Below, piece by piece: positions 43,782 through 53,282 of a stretch of 64,000 bases of DNA (positions are counted from its first letter, which is position 1; every line of letters begins with the position of its first letter). Both the position numbers and the translations under genes were made by a program. The stretch covers positions 62,001-126,000 of the forward strand of contig RSEH01000108.1 in assembly GCA_006503475.1 (NCBI GenBank), read 5' to 3'. The notes beneath the pieces are model-generated. The model saw nothing but the letters and a program-made list of their open reading frames with translations. It ran no database searches and was not told the origin of the DNA. This DNA is from Stentor roeselii. Lineage: Eukaryota > Ciliophora > Heterotrichea > Heterotrichida > Stentoridae.

Positions 43782-46757
43782 CTAACTGAACTTCATCTGC
43801 TTTGTGATTGAGCTGCTCTTCTCTGATCTGCTGGTCTTCAAGGAACTGAGCCCAGATTCTATTGAGTTAGTTTCCAGATTGAACGAAAATTTATAGTCGT
43901 CTCGGACTTGATTTAAACCTTTGAAGAATTTAATTTCAGAGTAGAACTCAGAAGGATATGGCCCTGATGATGGGAGTTCTTTTCCTAGTTTAATGATATC
44001 TGATACTGAGCAGATTTCATCGCGAGTCTTTGAAAGCCGTTTGGCAACGATTTCACGGACTGTTATCAATCTATTAACAATTTCGTCGTATAAGTCTTTA
44101 CTTCCACTTTTTCCGTACATCAGGAAATCGATTGAAGATGGACTTTGCTGAATCTTTTCTGGGACATGAGGACTTGATGGTTCGTTCCAGATATCGAGGT
44201 ATGGGTAATCAAGGTCTTCTAGACTAAGCTCAAAATTATTTTGAATCATATTAAAACACTGGCCACTTTCAACCAGAAGATTTTCTCGATCAAAGACCTT
44301 CTCCGGCAGATCCCTTTTATGATCAGAATCCAAATTCGGTACTTTTTCCAAATTTTCAAGATTAACATCATCCAAGTTAAGTTCAAAGTTAAAATCAAGA
44401 TTTTTCGTAAAAACATTCTCCGCATGATTTTTTTCCTTACCCTGAAATTTTCCTTCAATTTCTCCATCCTGATTCCCAAGTCCCTGAAATTCAAGAGCAT
44501 CAAGTAACCTCAAATCAATTTCAGGAAAAATAGCATCAAAGTCCATCTTCTCTTCTTTTACTTTCGGAATTTCAATTTTAAGTAAAACCCTCATCTGTTT
44601 TTTCTCAACTTTCCAGGCATTTCCTCCAATTTCAATTTTCGTCATGGTGTTATTTTTAAACAACTTGACACTTTTTTCCTTTAAAATATCAAGTTGAACC
44701 ATTTTCTTCATAGTTTGTTCTAAAACAACTCGATTTTCATCTTTCAAAACAGCGAATCCATCAAATCGACTCAAGTCTTTTTTTCCACATTTTTTTCCCT
44801 GAACAAAGCTGATGATTTGAATAAGAGTATTAAGATGTTCACGATTATTTTTCAAGATCCTGATGAGAGTGCAAACATGTTCAGTGACATCTTTTTCTAT
44901 AAAAAGCAGTCCTTTCTGGCAGTTGTCACAAGTTTTATTACAAGCGGCGGGGTCGAATTCTTCATTGAAATAAGCGAGTTGTTGTTTCCTTCTACAAGTG
45001 TAAATATCTTCGCAATAAATGATAATTGACTGAAGCTCCTGGAAGTTCAGGTCTTGTTGCTCGACTTCATTGCTTTGACCGATTAAATAATCAAGTTTTG
45101 ACTTATCAGAGTACTTGTAAAAAATCGTACAAAGCGATTCTCGACCATCACGACCAGCCCTTCCAGCTTCTTGGTAATAATTCTCTAAAGACTTCGGAAT
45201 GGAGAAGTGAAAAACAAATCGGACCTCTTGCTTATCGATTCCCATTCCAAAAGCCACAGTGGCGACTAACACCCGAATAGTTCCTTTCATCCAGCCGTTT
45301 TGTATTCGAAGCTTGTCCTGGTAACTGACTTCAGAATGAAAAAACTCGACACTGATTCCAAGATTTTTCAGCTTTTTTACTACTTTTTCACAGTCTTTTT
45401 TAGTAGAACAGTAAATCAGTCCTGAGTCATTCGGGTACCGTTGTTCAATCACTTTAAACATCTGCTCAACAGCGTTTTTAGTCTTTGTTCTGACTTCGAA
45501 AAATAAGTTCGGTCTGTTGAAACTTGATTTAAAAATCGCAGGGTCTTTCATATTTAAATTCAAAATCACGTCTTCAGTGACCTGCTCTGTCGCAGTTCCA
45601 GTCAAGGCGACAATCGGCACATTTGGAAAATTTTCTCTAAATTTAGAGAGTTTCATGTAATCCTTACGGAATTCTCTTCCCCATTTGCTCACGCAGTGAG
45701 CTTCATCAATTACAAAACGACTGAGCCTTCCTCTTTCTTCTAGTTTTTGAAGGAACCAGTTGAGTTTCGTGCTTTGTGATAACTTTTCAGGAGTCGCGAA
45801 TAGGATTTTTATTGAATTTGATTGAATTATGTCGTCGAAGACTTGGTTTTGCTCAGTCATTCCCTGGTTGGAGTTGAGTTCTCGTGCGCCGATTCCTAAA
45901 TCTTGAAGACGTTTGAGTTGGTCGATGATGAGTGAAATAAGAGGCATTATTACTATGGAAATCCCTGGAGATATCACTGCTGGCAATTGGAATGTAAGAC
46001 TTTTCCCTCCTCCTGTTGGCATGATTACAAATACGTCTTTTCCTAGAAGGACTGCGTTGATTATTTCTTGTTGGTTTTGACGGAAGGACTTGTTTTTAAA
46101 GATTTGTTGATTTAGTCTTTTTACCTCGTTGTCCCATGGAAAGCCACTTGTGAAACATTGAGTTTGACTTGGCTTTGAAGAGGACTTTGTGGAGGGGATT
46201 GGAGAGTGTAGTGATTTCAGGGTTGATGCAAGGTCTGATGTCTTGGATTTCTGAAGAGAAGGTTCGGAGATAGGGAAATTTAATGGGGAAGTCTTTTCGG
46301 GAAATGTTTTTGGCGTTGTTGAAATGGACGAGGTTTTAAAGTCTGGTGGATTTGAATGGAAAATATCGACTGGCAACCTGTTGATTAGTACGGAATTTGG
46401 TAATGAGGAACTTGTGAAAGGGCTGAAGTTGTTTTCTGATCTTTTTAATATGTCTTGGCTTTCGTTTTGTTTTGATGAGATTGGGACTTGGAAAAATTCT
46501 ATCTTTATTGGGTCTTTTGTGTTTTGAGGACTTTCTAGTATTTGGATTTTTTTTGATGTTTCTTGGAATCTGTTATCGGCTTTGGCTTCAGGCTTCGGTG
46601 GCTTCGGCTTGAAGATGATTTTTCTTTGCTCGGTCTGAGAGACTAAACTTTCGAGGTCTTCATAAGGAAATAAAGGTTGTGTAAGTTTTTTTTCCCCAAA
46701 CTTCTGAACTTTGTAGTCTTTCAACTTTTGCAGGTTTTCCTGCAAGTTATTTCTCAT
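43782..46757 (-). CDS. RecQ-family DNA helicase
   Basis: Unwinds DNA 3' to 5' with ATP in recombination and replication-fork repair. The 991-residue protein has a disordered N-terminus (1-215), then a superfamily 2 helicase core. The core includes KSFRQNQQEIINAVL (motif 0), MPTGGGKSLTFQLPA (Walker A, about 246-260), VIDEAHCVSKWGREFR (DEAH, about 350), ALTGTA, VATVAFGMGIDKQEVRFV and QEAGRAGRDG. A RecQ zinc region follows near 585-610 (CRRKQQLAYFNEEF, CNKTCDNCQKG). A C-terminal stretch (about 905-955, YDEIVNRLITVREIVAKRL) could be an HRDC domain. The plan is closest to BLM/Sgs1-type enzymes. Single exon. Confidence 0.92.
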   Translation of the reverse strand: MRNNLQENLQKLKDYKVQKFGEKKLTQPLFPYEDLESLVSQTEQRKIIFKPKPPKPEAKADNRFQETSKKIQILESPQNTKDPIKIEFFQVPISSKQNESQDILKRSENNFSPFTSSSLPNSVLINRLPVDIFHSNPPDFKTSSISTTPKTFPEKTSPLNFPISEPSLQKSKTSDLASTLKSLHSPIPSTKSSSKPSQTQCFTSGFPWDNEVKRLNQQIFKNKSFRQNQQEIINAVLLGKDVFVIMPTGGGKSLTFQLPAVISPGISIVIMPLISLIIDQLKRLQDLGIGARELNSNQGMTEQNQVFDDIIQSNSIKILFATPEKLSQSTKLNWFLQKLEERGRLSRFVIDEAHCVSKWGREFRKDYMKLSKFRENFPNVPIVALTGTATEQVTEDVILNLNMKDPAIFKSSFNRPNLFFEVRTKTKNAVEQMFKVIEQRYPNDSGLIYCSTKKDCEKVVKKLKNLGISVEFFHSEVSYQDKLRIQNGWMKGTIRVLVATVAFGMGIDKQEVRFVFHFSIPKSLENYYQEAGRAGRDGRESLCTIFYKYSDKSKLDYLIGQSNEVEQQDLNFQELQSIIIYCEDIYTCRRKQQLAYFNEEFDPAACNKTCDNCQKGLLFIEKDVTEHVCTLIRILKNNREHLNTLIQIISFVQGKKCGKKDLSRFDGFAVLKDENRVVLEQTMKKMVQLDILKEKSVKLFKNNTMTKIEIGGNAWKVEKKQMRVLLKIEIPKVKEEKMDFDAIFPEIDLRLLDALEFQGLGNQDGEIEGKFQGKEKNHAENVFTKNLDFNFELNLDDVNLENLEKVPNLDSDHKRDLPEKVFDRENLLVESGQCFNMIQNNFELSLEDLDYPYLDIWNEPSSPHVPEKIQQSPSSIDFLMYGKSGSKDLYDEIVNRLITVREIVAKRLSKTRDEICSVSDIIKLGKELPSSGPYPSEFYSEIKFFKGLNQVRDDYKFSFNLETNSIESGLSSLKTSRSEKSSSITKQMKFS

Positions 46758-46804
46758 TATATCTTAAATCTTTAGTTTAGATGAGTTATTCCGCTAAATA
46801 ATTA

Positions 46805-47845
46805 CTATTCAAGATACAAATAATCATCTACTTCAGGATAAGTTTCCTGGATTTCTTCCAAAATTTGGTAAAAGTTCTGAATTTTTCTGTAGTATTCTTC
46901 GTTCTTTCCTTCTTCTTCGAAGATAAAAATGTTCTCCTTGTCTAGACCGGAATTCAAATACGCAACTGCATCTGCGTTCTTGTTGCCGAAACCAGCAATA
47001 AATGGATTGGCTACTCCATGAAATTGATTTTTTATTTCTCGAAGTGCGTCTGTTTTAAATAGGTGAGTTGTTTTCATGACTTCTCGTTTTAGACTTGTCC
47101 AGAGGCCTTGAGGGCTTAAAATTACTGGGCCGTCTGGTAGGTGTTTTCCATTGTCTTGGACCCATGATAGGTATCCTCTGGTATAATCTATTGAATCTAT
47201 GCTTCTGGCTGACAAGTAAATAATCTGATATCCTTTCCTCCTCAAAGTCTTATAAAGGTTAACCACCCCTTCCCGTTCCCAATCCTTCTTAATAATATAA
47301 TACAAATGTCCCAAAAAATCAGACTTAGAAACAGTTCCATCAATATCCGAAACCACCAACTTGGTCCTATAGTCCCACAAATAAATCTTCGCGGGTAAAA
47401 TCGTTTGTTTTTTTCTCTGAACTGAAAAATGAACAACATTCATTCCCGATTTCAAGTTAAGTAGTCTCAGCTCATCAGATGTTAAATTGACTGAAAGTTC
47501 AATTTCTTCACTTTTTTCAGCTCGCTTGGTGACCATTGACTGACTTGCGATTGTCATCGTTTCTGAAAGGATCAGGTCTTGGTAGATGTCTCTTAAAAAC
47601 AATCCCCTTCCATCTTTCGTCAATTCCATCAAGACGCCTGTATAAGACCCGTTAATTACAAGGTCCACTCTTTTGTGATTCGACTTGGAAACCTTGAATC
47701 GCCCGAATTTCACGTAAAAGTTGGTAGAACGAAGAAAGCCGTCTTCGTATTTCACTACAATCACGTCCATAGCGCCTGAAAAGGCACTTTTTTTGGGATG
47801 GAGGATGTCGCCGAGGTTTGAAAAGAACTTGGAAACTGAACTCAT
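46805..47845 (-). CDS. Compact lipin-type phosphatidate phosphatase
   Basis: Converts phosphatidic acid to diacylglycerol. The 346-residue protein has an N-LIP region starting LGDILHPKKSAFSGAMDVI, whose residues 25-75 fit the family pattern (DGFLRSTNFYVKFGRF). The C-LIP haloacid-dehalogenase domain has the catalytic DIDGTVSKSDFLGH (about 167-180) and downstream GYQIIYLSARSI, LPDGPVILSP, and KIQNFYQIL near the end. It is much shorter than animal lipins because the middle linker is missing, as in other protist enzymes. No membrane segment is seen, so it should bind membranes reversibly. It is divergent from the gene at 47956 with about 110 bp between starts. Confidence 0.9.
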   Translation of the reverse strand: MSSVSKFFSNLGDILHPKKSAFSGAMDVIVVKYEDGFLRSTNFYVKFGRFKVSKSNHKRVDLVINGSYTGVLMELTKDGRGLFLRDIYQDLILSETMTIASQSMVTKRAEKSEEIELSVNLTSDELRLLNLKSGMNVVHFSVQRKKQTILPAKIYLWDYRTKLVVSDIDGTVSKSDFLGHLYYIIKKDWEREGVVNLYKTLRRKGYQIIYLSARSIDSIDYTRGYLSWVQDNGKHLPDGPVILSPQGLWTSLKREVMKTTHLFKTDALREIKNQFHGVANPFIAGFGNKNADAVAYLNSGLDKENIFIFEEEGKNEEYYRKIQNFYQILEEIQETYPEVDDYLYLE

Positions 47846-47955
47846 TATTTATTTATAATTAAGGAAAGAAAATCTGAGAAAACACTGATAAATTTTAACT
47901 TGTTATCAATTAGAAGAAAAATACTTCAAATAGTGTTTTTAAGTTTTATAAATCC

Positions 47956-48390
47956 ATGGAGCTCAAACTAGTATTTAACAAGCCTCCCCTTTCAAGGCCA
48001 AACAAAAGTGTTCAAAACATCTTAAAACTCAATTCACCCACCTCTCACGAAGGCCTGCCTCCTCTTTTCCAGAAACAATCAACAACACCCAAGTCTCGAA
48101 AAGTGGAAACCTTCGAGTCACCAAAGGCCTCAAAAAAAATCCAAAAACTTTACGAAAAAATCCAAAGTTTCGAGTCACCCAGACCCGCAGTGAAAAGGCA
48201 AAAATACTCCTCTTCAATCAGTCCAAACTCCGATATAAAAATTCTTTCCCTTCTAAAAACTCCATCCCCAAGAAGCAGAAATTCTTCAATCTACTCAGAA
48301 TGGGAAGTTCACGAAGCCCTTCAACCTTTAAAAGGTCGAAATCTACGAGAAAAGCGTTCAACATTGATCGGTTCCTTAAAAAGTTACTAA
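47956..48390 (+). CDS. Basic disordered protein with SP motifs, 144 aa
   Basis: A short Lys/Ser/Pro-rich protein with the element ETFESPKASKKIQKLYEKIQ and a near repeat of it (SFESPRPAVKRQK), plus further S/T-P sites (TPSPRSR). These would suit proline-directed kinases. No fold is recognised. Its stop codon abuts the stop of the convergent gene at 48391 with no base between them, so transcripts must overlap at their 3' ends. Confidence 0.6.
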   Translation: MELKLVFNKPPLSRPNKSVQNILKLNSPTSHEGLPPLFQKQSTTPKSRKVETFESPKASKKIQKLYEKIQSFESPRPAVKRQKYSSSISPNSDIKILSLLKTPSPRSRNSSIYSEWEVHEALQPLKGRNLREKRSTLIGSLKSY

Positions 48391-49170
48391 CTAAAACAGT
48401 TCAGAGCTGAGTTTCCATGCACATTTTGTTCCATATTTCTTATAAAAAGTGTTAATGTTTCTTAGACTTGAAATATGTTGATTCAGATGTTCTTTTAACT
48501 CCATCGTTCTTTCTGAGGCATCTTTTCGAATGTTATAAATTTTTGACTGTGCCAGGACTCCTGAATGGTAAAGTCCTTTAAGTTTATCAAGGTACTCAGG
48601 CAGCACCACTCTTGGAAGTAAAAACTTCTGTTCACTTATAAAAGGCTCTTCAATCATTTTCCGTGATAATTGCTTTTCCATCAAAACTGGCTTCTGAGGA
48701 CTTGACTTATTTTTCGAGTAAATTTCGCTGATGTCTGCATAGTCAAGACTTGACCGTCGAAGTTTCTTGCAAAGTCCGAAACGTTTCGCTTTGCTGATGG
48801 GCAGATGGACTGAGTCATAAGGCCTGGGGTTGTAAAGTCCAACAGGTAAAAAGTCGTTGCTTTTTTTGCAGACTCTTGAAGAAACCTGCGCTTTTGACCT
48901 AAGAAAAGCAACGTTTTGCTTTGGAAAAGAAGGAACAGGGCCTGGTATCGACTCTGACCGTTTGTGAAGAGTTTTAAATGACTCGTGGTTTGACAGTAGT
49001 CGCCCGATGCTGTCACGTTCTTTGATGAAAGGAATAAAGTCTTTAATGTTTTTTGTTTCTGAAAAGGGCAGAGTCGATGTCAGGAACTTTATCGAGTTGC
49101 TGCTTTGATGATGAGGAGAAGCCTTTCGCAGCATTGAGAGAATCGCTGAGTCTTCTTTGGACTTGTCCAT
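48391..49170 (-). CDS. Unknown protein, possible axonemal type, 259 aa
   Basis: The start is placed at ATG 49170 (MDKSKEDS...). The open frame continues upstream, but only antisense to the neighbouring gene. The protein is basic. It has IPGPVPSF and later VGLYNPRPYDSVH, faintly like the PGP-x-Y-x-P elements of sperm-tail/axoneme PG-rich proteins. The C-terminal ~70 residues are helical (LPEYLDKLKGLYHSGVLAQ). The assignment is weak. Start-to-start spacing with the divergent gene is 9 bp, and the 3' end abuts the convergent gene with zero spacing. Confidence 0.6.
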   Translation of the reverse strand: MDKSKEDSAILSMLRKASPHHQSSNSIKFLTSTLPFSETKNIKDFIPFIKERDSIGRLLSNHESFKTLHKRSESIPGPVPSFPKQNVAFLRSKAQVSSRVCKKSNDFLPVGLYNPRPYDSVHLPISKAKRFGLCKKLRRSSLDYADISEIYSKNKSSPQKPVLMEKQLSRKMIEEPFISEQKFLLPRVVLPEYLDKLKGLYHSGVLAQSKIYNIRKDASERTMELKEHLNQHISSLRNINTFYKKYGTKCAWKLSSELF

Positions 49171-49179
49171 TATAGAATT
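49171..49179. promoter_or_regulatory. 9-bp divergent start-to-start spacer
   Basis: Only nine bases (TATAGAATT) separate the two ATGs on opposite strands, so both promoters must lie within coding sequence or be shared. TATAGAAT is AT-rich, but no TATA-box role is claimed. Confidence 0.35.
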
Positions 49180-49479
49180 ATGTGGGCTGAGCACAAGTTG
49201 ACTGAACTGCAGGCGATCGTTGAACAGTATGAAGAAAGGATTCGGAAACTTGAAGAAGAAAATTATGTTCTTAGGGCTGAAAGGGAAAAAGTGGAAAATT
49301 TTAGAGTTTCTATTAGAGGTGAGTCGAATCGGACTTTTAGAGATGATGGAATTGGAAAGGCAAGTGAAGTAACCAACACGTCTTTTGAAGATCTTCAGCA
49401 TTGGATCAGTACCAGAAATGAAAGAAGGCTGCTTTGTAAGCCTTTAAGAAAATATCAATTATTTAGACTTAACAGTTGA
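49180..49479 (+). CDS. Small coiled-coil protein, 99 aa
   Basis: An N-terminal coiled coil (residues 1-45, LTELQAIVEQYEERIRKLEE) is followed by a short charged tail. ATG at 49180 is the first in frame. No other domain. It is wedged between two minus-strand genes, 9 bp from each, typical of the tight packing here. Possibly a small centrosomal or cortical subunit; function unknown. Confidence 0.6.
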   Translation: MWAEHKLTELQAIVEQYEERIRKLEEENYVLRAEREKVENFRVSIRGESNRTFRDDGIGKASEVTNTSFEDLQHWISTRNERRLLCKPLRKYQLFRLNS

Positions 49480-49488
49480 GTTAATTGA

Positions 49489-51057
49489 TCATAAACATGA
49501 CTCTATCACTTGCGCCTGAATCAGTAAAAAGGATGAAAAATCTTCTTCATTTGGTTTTAATTTGAATTCAAGTAACTCAGTGGTAAGTTCAGAAATCTCT
49601 AAAATCGCATGGGCAAGATTTTCTTTAACTTGTTCTTTCTCAGCTTTTTCTCTTTTTTTCTCAGTTTTTTGTTTTTCCAGTTGAATTTCGAGCCTTTTCA
49701 CAATCTCTTCATTATCCAAAGCATTCGATTCAATCAGATCCTTACAAGACTCAAGATATTTTCCATCATTAGAACTTGAGTAAAAAATTTGACATTCAGC
49801 AGGTTTCATTGAAAGTTCCATCAAAAGTTGTTCATTTTTTAACTTCAAAGCTTTTTTCTTATTTTTGCAAGTTTTTATCAAATCCTGAACTTTTTCAAAC
49901 AACGCCCGTGAGTCTTTTCCAAAGATATCAACCAAGTAGTTCAAAGTTGAATCATCAAGTGAAAAGTCCTGATCTGATACCAAATCCTGAAGATCTTTAA
50001 AGTTAGCTCTAATAATTCCTTGTTTTAACTCCTGCAGTTTTTTCTTCAGTTCCAAATTTTCTTCAAGTAAAAAGCGAGCATCAGGTTTGAATGAAGATCT
50101 TGACTTTATCACTTCGAAGTTGCTTTCTTCCAGTTTTAAAGATAGATGTCTTACGTCGGCTTCTTTTTTTTTGAGAATTTTGACGAGTTCTTGAAGTTCT
50201 GAACAAAGGTCTTGGTTTTCTTGCTTTAGGACTCCTTGATCGATCCTTAGTCTCGCGACGAGCTCTTGATGTGCGGAGAGTTCTTCATTGGAAACGTTAA
50301 CAACTCGAGAAAAGTGACTTTCCGCTCGTTTTTGTTCAATTTCTAAAGTTTCTACCCGTTTTTTAAGCTCGTCAATGAGTAAAAGGGCCTGAACTAGTTC
50401 ATTTTCCTTATCACTGCTGATTTTCAAGATCTTTTGAGTGAGTTGGACTGAATTTTCTTTATGAAATTTCAGTTTTTCCTTCATTTCCTCAGCTTCTAAG
50501 TCGAGTTTCGAGTACTTTTCAGTCATTTCCTTGAGTCTTTCATTTAAAACCCGGCATTCGTCTTGAGCTTGGCTGAGTTCAAGTCTTATTCGCTTCATTT
50601 CATCGATTTCTTGCTTTCTCTTGAATGTGAAGTCAGGGGTGAGGGCAGCGAGTCCATTTTTTCCAACAGAGTCAGAAGTTTCTCCAATAACGCCTTCATC
50701 AGAGACTTCATTTTCCAAGTCGATTTTTTGCAAGATCTCTGAATTGTTAAAGCCTTTTTTCTTGTTTTTTAAGATGTCATCCCATAGACGACTGACAAGC
50801 GCGTCTTTTTCACTGATAATCGAAGTTAATGTCTTTGTGTGTCTTTCAAGTTCGTTGTTTTTCGCTGTTAAAATAGAAAGTTGCTCTGATAAGGTCTTTA
50901 CTTTTGTTTTTTCTTTTAATAGTTGCTCGTGGCAAGTGCTTAGCTCGAGTTTTGATACGTTTTCTTCTGCTAAGTCTTCGGATGACTGTAATTTGTAGGA
51001 TGGGTTGTAACTTTGACGTGATCTTAGGTCTTTTAGTGAAGAGTGACTGAGTTTCAT
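49489..51057 (-). CDS. Long coiled-coil protein, 522 aa
   Basis: Heptad-rich from about residue 40 to 500 with few breaks (LSEQLSILTAKNNELERHT, RIRLELSQAQDECRVLNERL, ARLRIDQGVLKQENQDLCS). A Ser-rich basic N-terminus precedes it. No motor, kinase or membrane segment. Structural or tethering role likely; the specific family is not recognised. It lies 28 bp downstream of the PP2C stop on the same strand. Confidence 0.78.
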   Translation of the reverse strand: MKLSHSSLKDLRSRQSYNPSYKLQSSEDLAEENVSKLELSTCHEQLLKEKTKVKTLSEQLSILTAKNNELERHTKTLTSIISEKDALVSRLWDDILKNKKKGFNNSEILQKIDLENEVSDEGVIGETSDSVGKNGLAALTPDFTFKRKQEIDEMKRIRLELSQAQDECRVLNERLKEMTEKYSKLDLEAEEMKEKLKFHKENSVQLTQKILKISSDKENELVQALLLIDELKKRVETLEIEQKRAESHFSRVVNVSNEELSAHQELVARLRIDQGVLKQENQDLCSELQELVKILKKKEADVRHLSLKLEESNFEVIKSRSSFKPDARFLLEENLELKKKLQELKQGIIRANFKDLQDLVSDQDFSLDDSTLNYLVDIFGKDSRALFEKVQDLIKTCKNKKKALKLKNEQLLMELSMKPAECQIFYSSSNDGKYLESCKDLIESNALDNEEIVKRLEIQLEKQKTEKKREKAEKEQVKENLAHAILEISELTTELLEFKLKPNEEDFSSFLLIQAQVIESCL

Positions 51058-51085
51058 TAATTAATTCTAAGATTAGCTTCGAAAA

Positions 51086-52501
51086 TTAGGCAAGCCCTGC
51101 GCAAAATGTTATTAGTAGCGCACTCACGTTGTCTAAAGTTCGGCGAGTATGAACCGCTTCGGTAACCAAATCTTTAACAACCCTACAAGGGTCCTGTTCA
51201 GTAACCTTCATCCTTTTCAACCGATTCCTAGTTTCCTTAACAATATCCGGGTTGGAAAACGCTTCAAAAAGTCCATCACATCCAATAACAAGAAACTCAT
51301 CAATTCCAAAATCAATTTGACTAACAACAACTTCAGGCATACAAGTGACAATTTTTCCAATTCCTTTACCCAGACTCTGTTCATTCATCCCTTTAAATTC
51401 AAAATCTCCAAAAGCTCTAGAAACTGCAAGTTTTCCCTGAACCCTTCCATTGACGACAAATCCTGCAGCCTTTTCAATCCTAAGACGTTCACTAGGAAGT
51501 TCAGGTCGATGATCAGTGGTCAACTGAACCGCCTGGCCTCCTCGAGAAAGAACAGCTCGACAATCTCCACAATTAACAGTGACAAGTAAATTTTTATGAA
51601 TCATGCAAACCAAAGCAGCAGATCCGATTTGTCTGCTGATCACAGGAAAGGCCTGGTCAAAAGCAAGGTCGCATTCTTCAAAGGCTTGACAGACCCTCTC
51701 ATGCCAGGCATTGACATCACGACAGCCTTTCAGGTACTTCTGTAAAAACCTATGAAGATTTTCCTTTAAAAAGCTCGAACACTGGCTTCCTCCATGTCCA
51801 TCAAAAACCGCGTAATACGCGACAGGCTCATCTAAAACCCTCAGATCCTGAATGACTAAATCACAGTCTTCCATCGAGGCCCTTTGACCGATGCTGCTCC
51901 ATTTGCCGTAGTTGAAACGACTTGCCTCGAACTCCAAGTCGCCGATGACGATCAAGTCTCCAGGGTCCAGTCTTTTTTCCTCTGAAAGTCGGAAAGCCAC
52001 TGGCCCTGTCTCGACGTGGATTTCGAAGTCGCCGTCGTTAAAGCGAATAACTGCTGAGAAGTCTTCGAGACTTGGAATTACGAAATCCGCAGGTTTTTTG
52101 TTTGAGACTCGGCAAAGGTCGTGAACTGTGAGAATCATTCGACCTGAGGTTAAAGTGAGACATGATGGAGACTTGGTCAGGGAAGAAACTGTGAAAAGGG
52201 ACTTGTGAAGCTTTAGTTGAGATGAAGATGAGAAACGGTAAGTGCAACCTGATGGAATTCGCAGAAAAGTACCTTTGGATGAGGAAAGGTCGGAAATGTA
52301 GTAGTCGGATTTGAATTGGATCTTGGTGTGAATAGGCTCGAGGTTGCTGTCTTGAAGACTTGCTGTTACTCCTTGATCGTCGAATGAACCGCTGCCTATG
52401 ATCTCGGGTTCCTAGATGAAGGGTACGTTTGAGTTTAGGTAAAGGAATTTTCCTTGGAATAAACCTGATGTGCATCGAAGAAGCATTTCGTAATGTGACA
52501 T
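51086..52501 (-). CDS. FHA-FHA-PP2C protein phosphatase (two exons)
   Basis: Exons 52501-52427 and 52411-51086 join across a 15-nt intron to give 466 residues. Without the intron a TAG cuts the protein after 30 codons. Residues about 1-110 form an FHA-like domain (DYYISDLSSSKGTF is typical). Residues about 117-190 form a second, degenerate FHA-like fold. From about 195 a complete PP2C phosphatase follows: IGQRASMEDCDL, YAVFDGHGGSQCSSF, NCGDCRAVLSRGGQAV, GKLAVSRAFGDFEFKG and VIGCDGLFEAF supply the metal-binding Asp residues. FHA domains bind phosphothreonine, so the enzyme is probably steered to phosphorylated targets. The first FHA lacks the canonical Arg and Asn, so binding may be altered. 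Plant KAPP is an FHA-PP2C analogue. Confidence 0.85.
52412..52426 (-). other. 15-nt intron
   Basis: GTACCCTTCATCTAG on the minus strand: GT..AG, A at position 10, and it carries the in-frame TAG. Removal links the first 25 codons to the FHA-PP2C frame. Confidence 0.85.
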
Positions 52502-52731
52502 TTATTGTGGATATTTGATTATCCATAATTCATTCAAATTTAACTCAAATCATTCAGTTTTCAATTCTAAGCAAATATTCTTAATCATCTAAAACTTTAA
52601 CTTTTCTTGAAATTTTTCATTATTTTCAGAAAAACAGCTGAAAATCTTTATTATTTAAAAATTTTCAACAATCTTCATAATTTCAAGAAAAACTTTAAAT
52701 AACCTAATTAAACATCCTTCTCTTTAAAATA

Positions 52732-53253
52732 ATGGTAAAACTTCTTCATTCAAGACTTGAAAGGTTTGCTAAACTTCGCAAGCTTGTCCCTGCAGTGGCT
52801 TCAACGAGTGGATACGTTTATGTAAGTCACATGCCTGCAGGTCTTGAAGAAGACGGGCTGCGCAAGTTCTTTAGTCAGTTCGGAAAAGTCCTGAAGGTCA
52901 AGGTAAGCAGGTCTAAAAAGACAGGCAGGTCAAAAGGCTACAGTTTTGTTGAATTCGAGGAAAAAGAACCAGCTCGAATCGCAGCAAACACAATGCACGG
53001 TTTTTTACTATTCGGAAAGCAGCTTGTTTGTCAATACTTAGACGAGGTGCACAAGTTCACCATGTTTCCCAACAAAAAGAACGTGAAAGACAAGTACCCA
53101 GAATTCAAAGAAAGGTACAACTCTCAAGAAAGCCTTGAAAGAACAAGAGACCGTGTCAAGCGATTGATAGAAAATGAGAAGATTTTAAGACAAAAACTAG
53201 AAGAAGCAGGAATTTCTTATAATTTCCCAGGATACGCTGCATTAGTTAAATGA
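52732..53253 (+). CDS. NIFK/Nop15-like RRM protein
   Basis: Encodes 173 residues with one RNA-recognition motif (about 25-105): RNP2 GYVYVSHM and RNP1 RSKGYSFVEF are both present. The segment VCQYLDEVHKFTMFPNKKN after the RRM matches NIFK/Nop15 proteins, which act in large ribosomal subunit (ITS2) processing in the nucleolus. The C-terminus is helical. Ends in TGA, one of the cases showing TGA is a stop here. Followed 29 bp later by the next gene on the same strand. Confidence 0.82.
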   Translation: MVKLLHSRLERFAKLRKLVPAVASTSGYVYVSHMPAGLEEDGLRKFFSQFGKVLKVKVSRSKKTGRSKGYSFVEFEEKEPARIAANTMHGFLLFGKQLVCQYLDEVHKFTMFPNKKNVKDKYPEFKERYNSQESLERTRDRVKRLIENEKILRQKLEEAGISYNFPGYAALVK

Positions 53254-53282
53254 GTAGTTAGAGATATCTTCTTTTACGATAA

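Noticed and set aside
49171-49401. Upstream extension of the minus-strand frame ending at 48391
   Set aside because: It is antisense to the coiled-coil gene at 49180-49479 and has low-complexity Phe/Asn/Ile content; the ATG at 49170 is preferred.
52038-52526. A 162-codon minus-strand frame overlapping the start of the PP2C gene
   Set aside because: It is a shadow frame rich in Ser, Arg and His with no domain; the spliced FHA-PP2C frame explains the same DNA.
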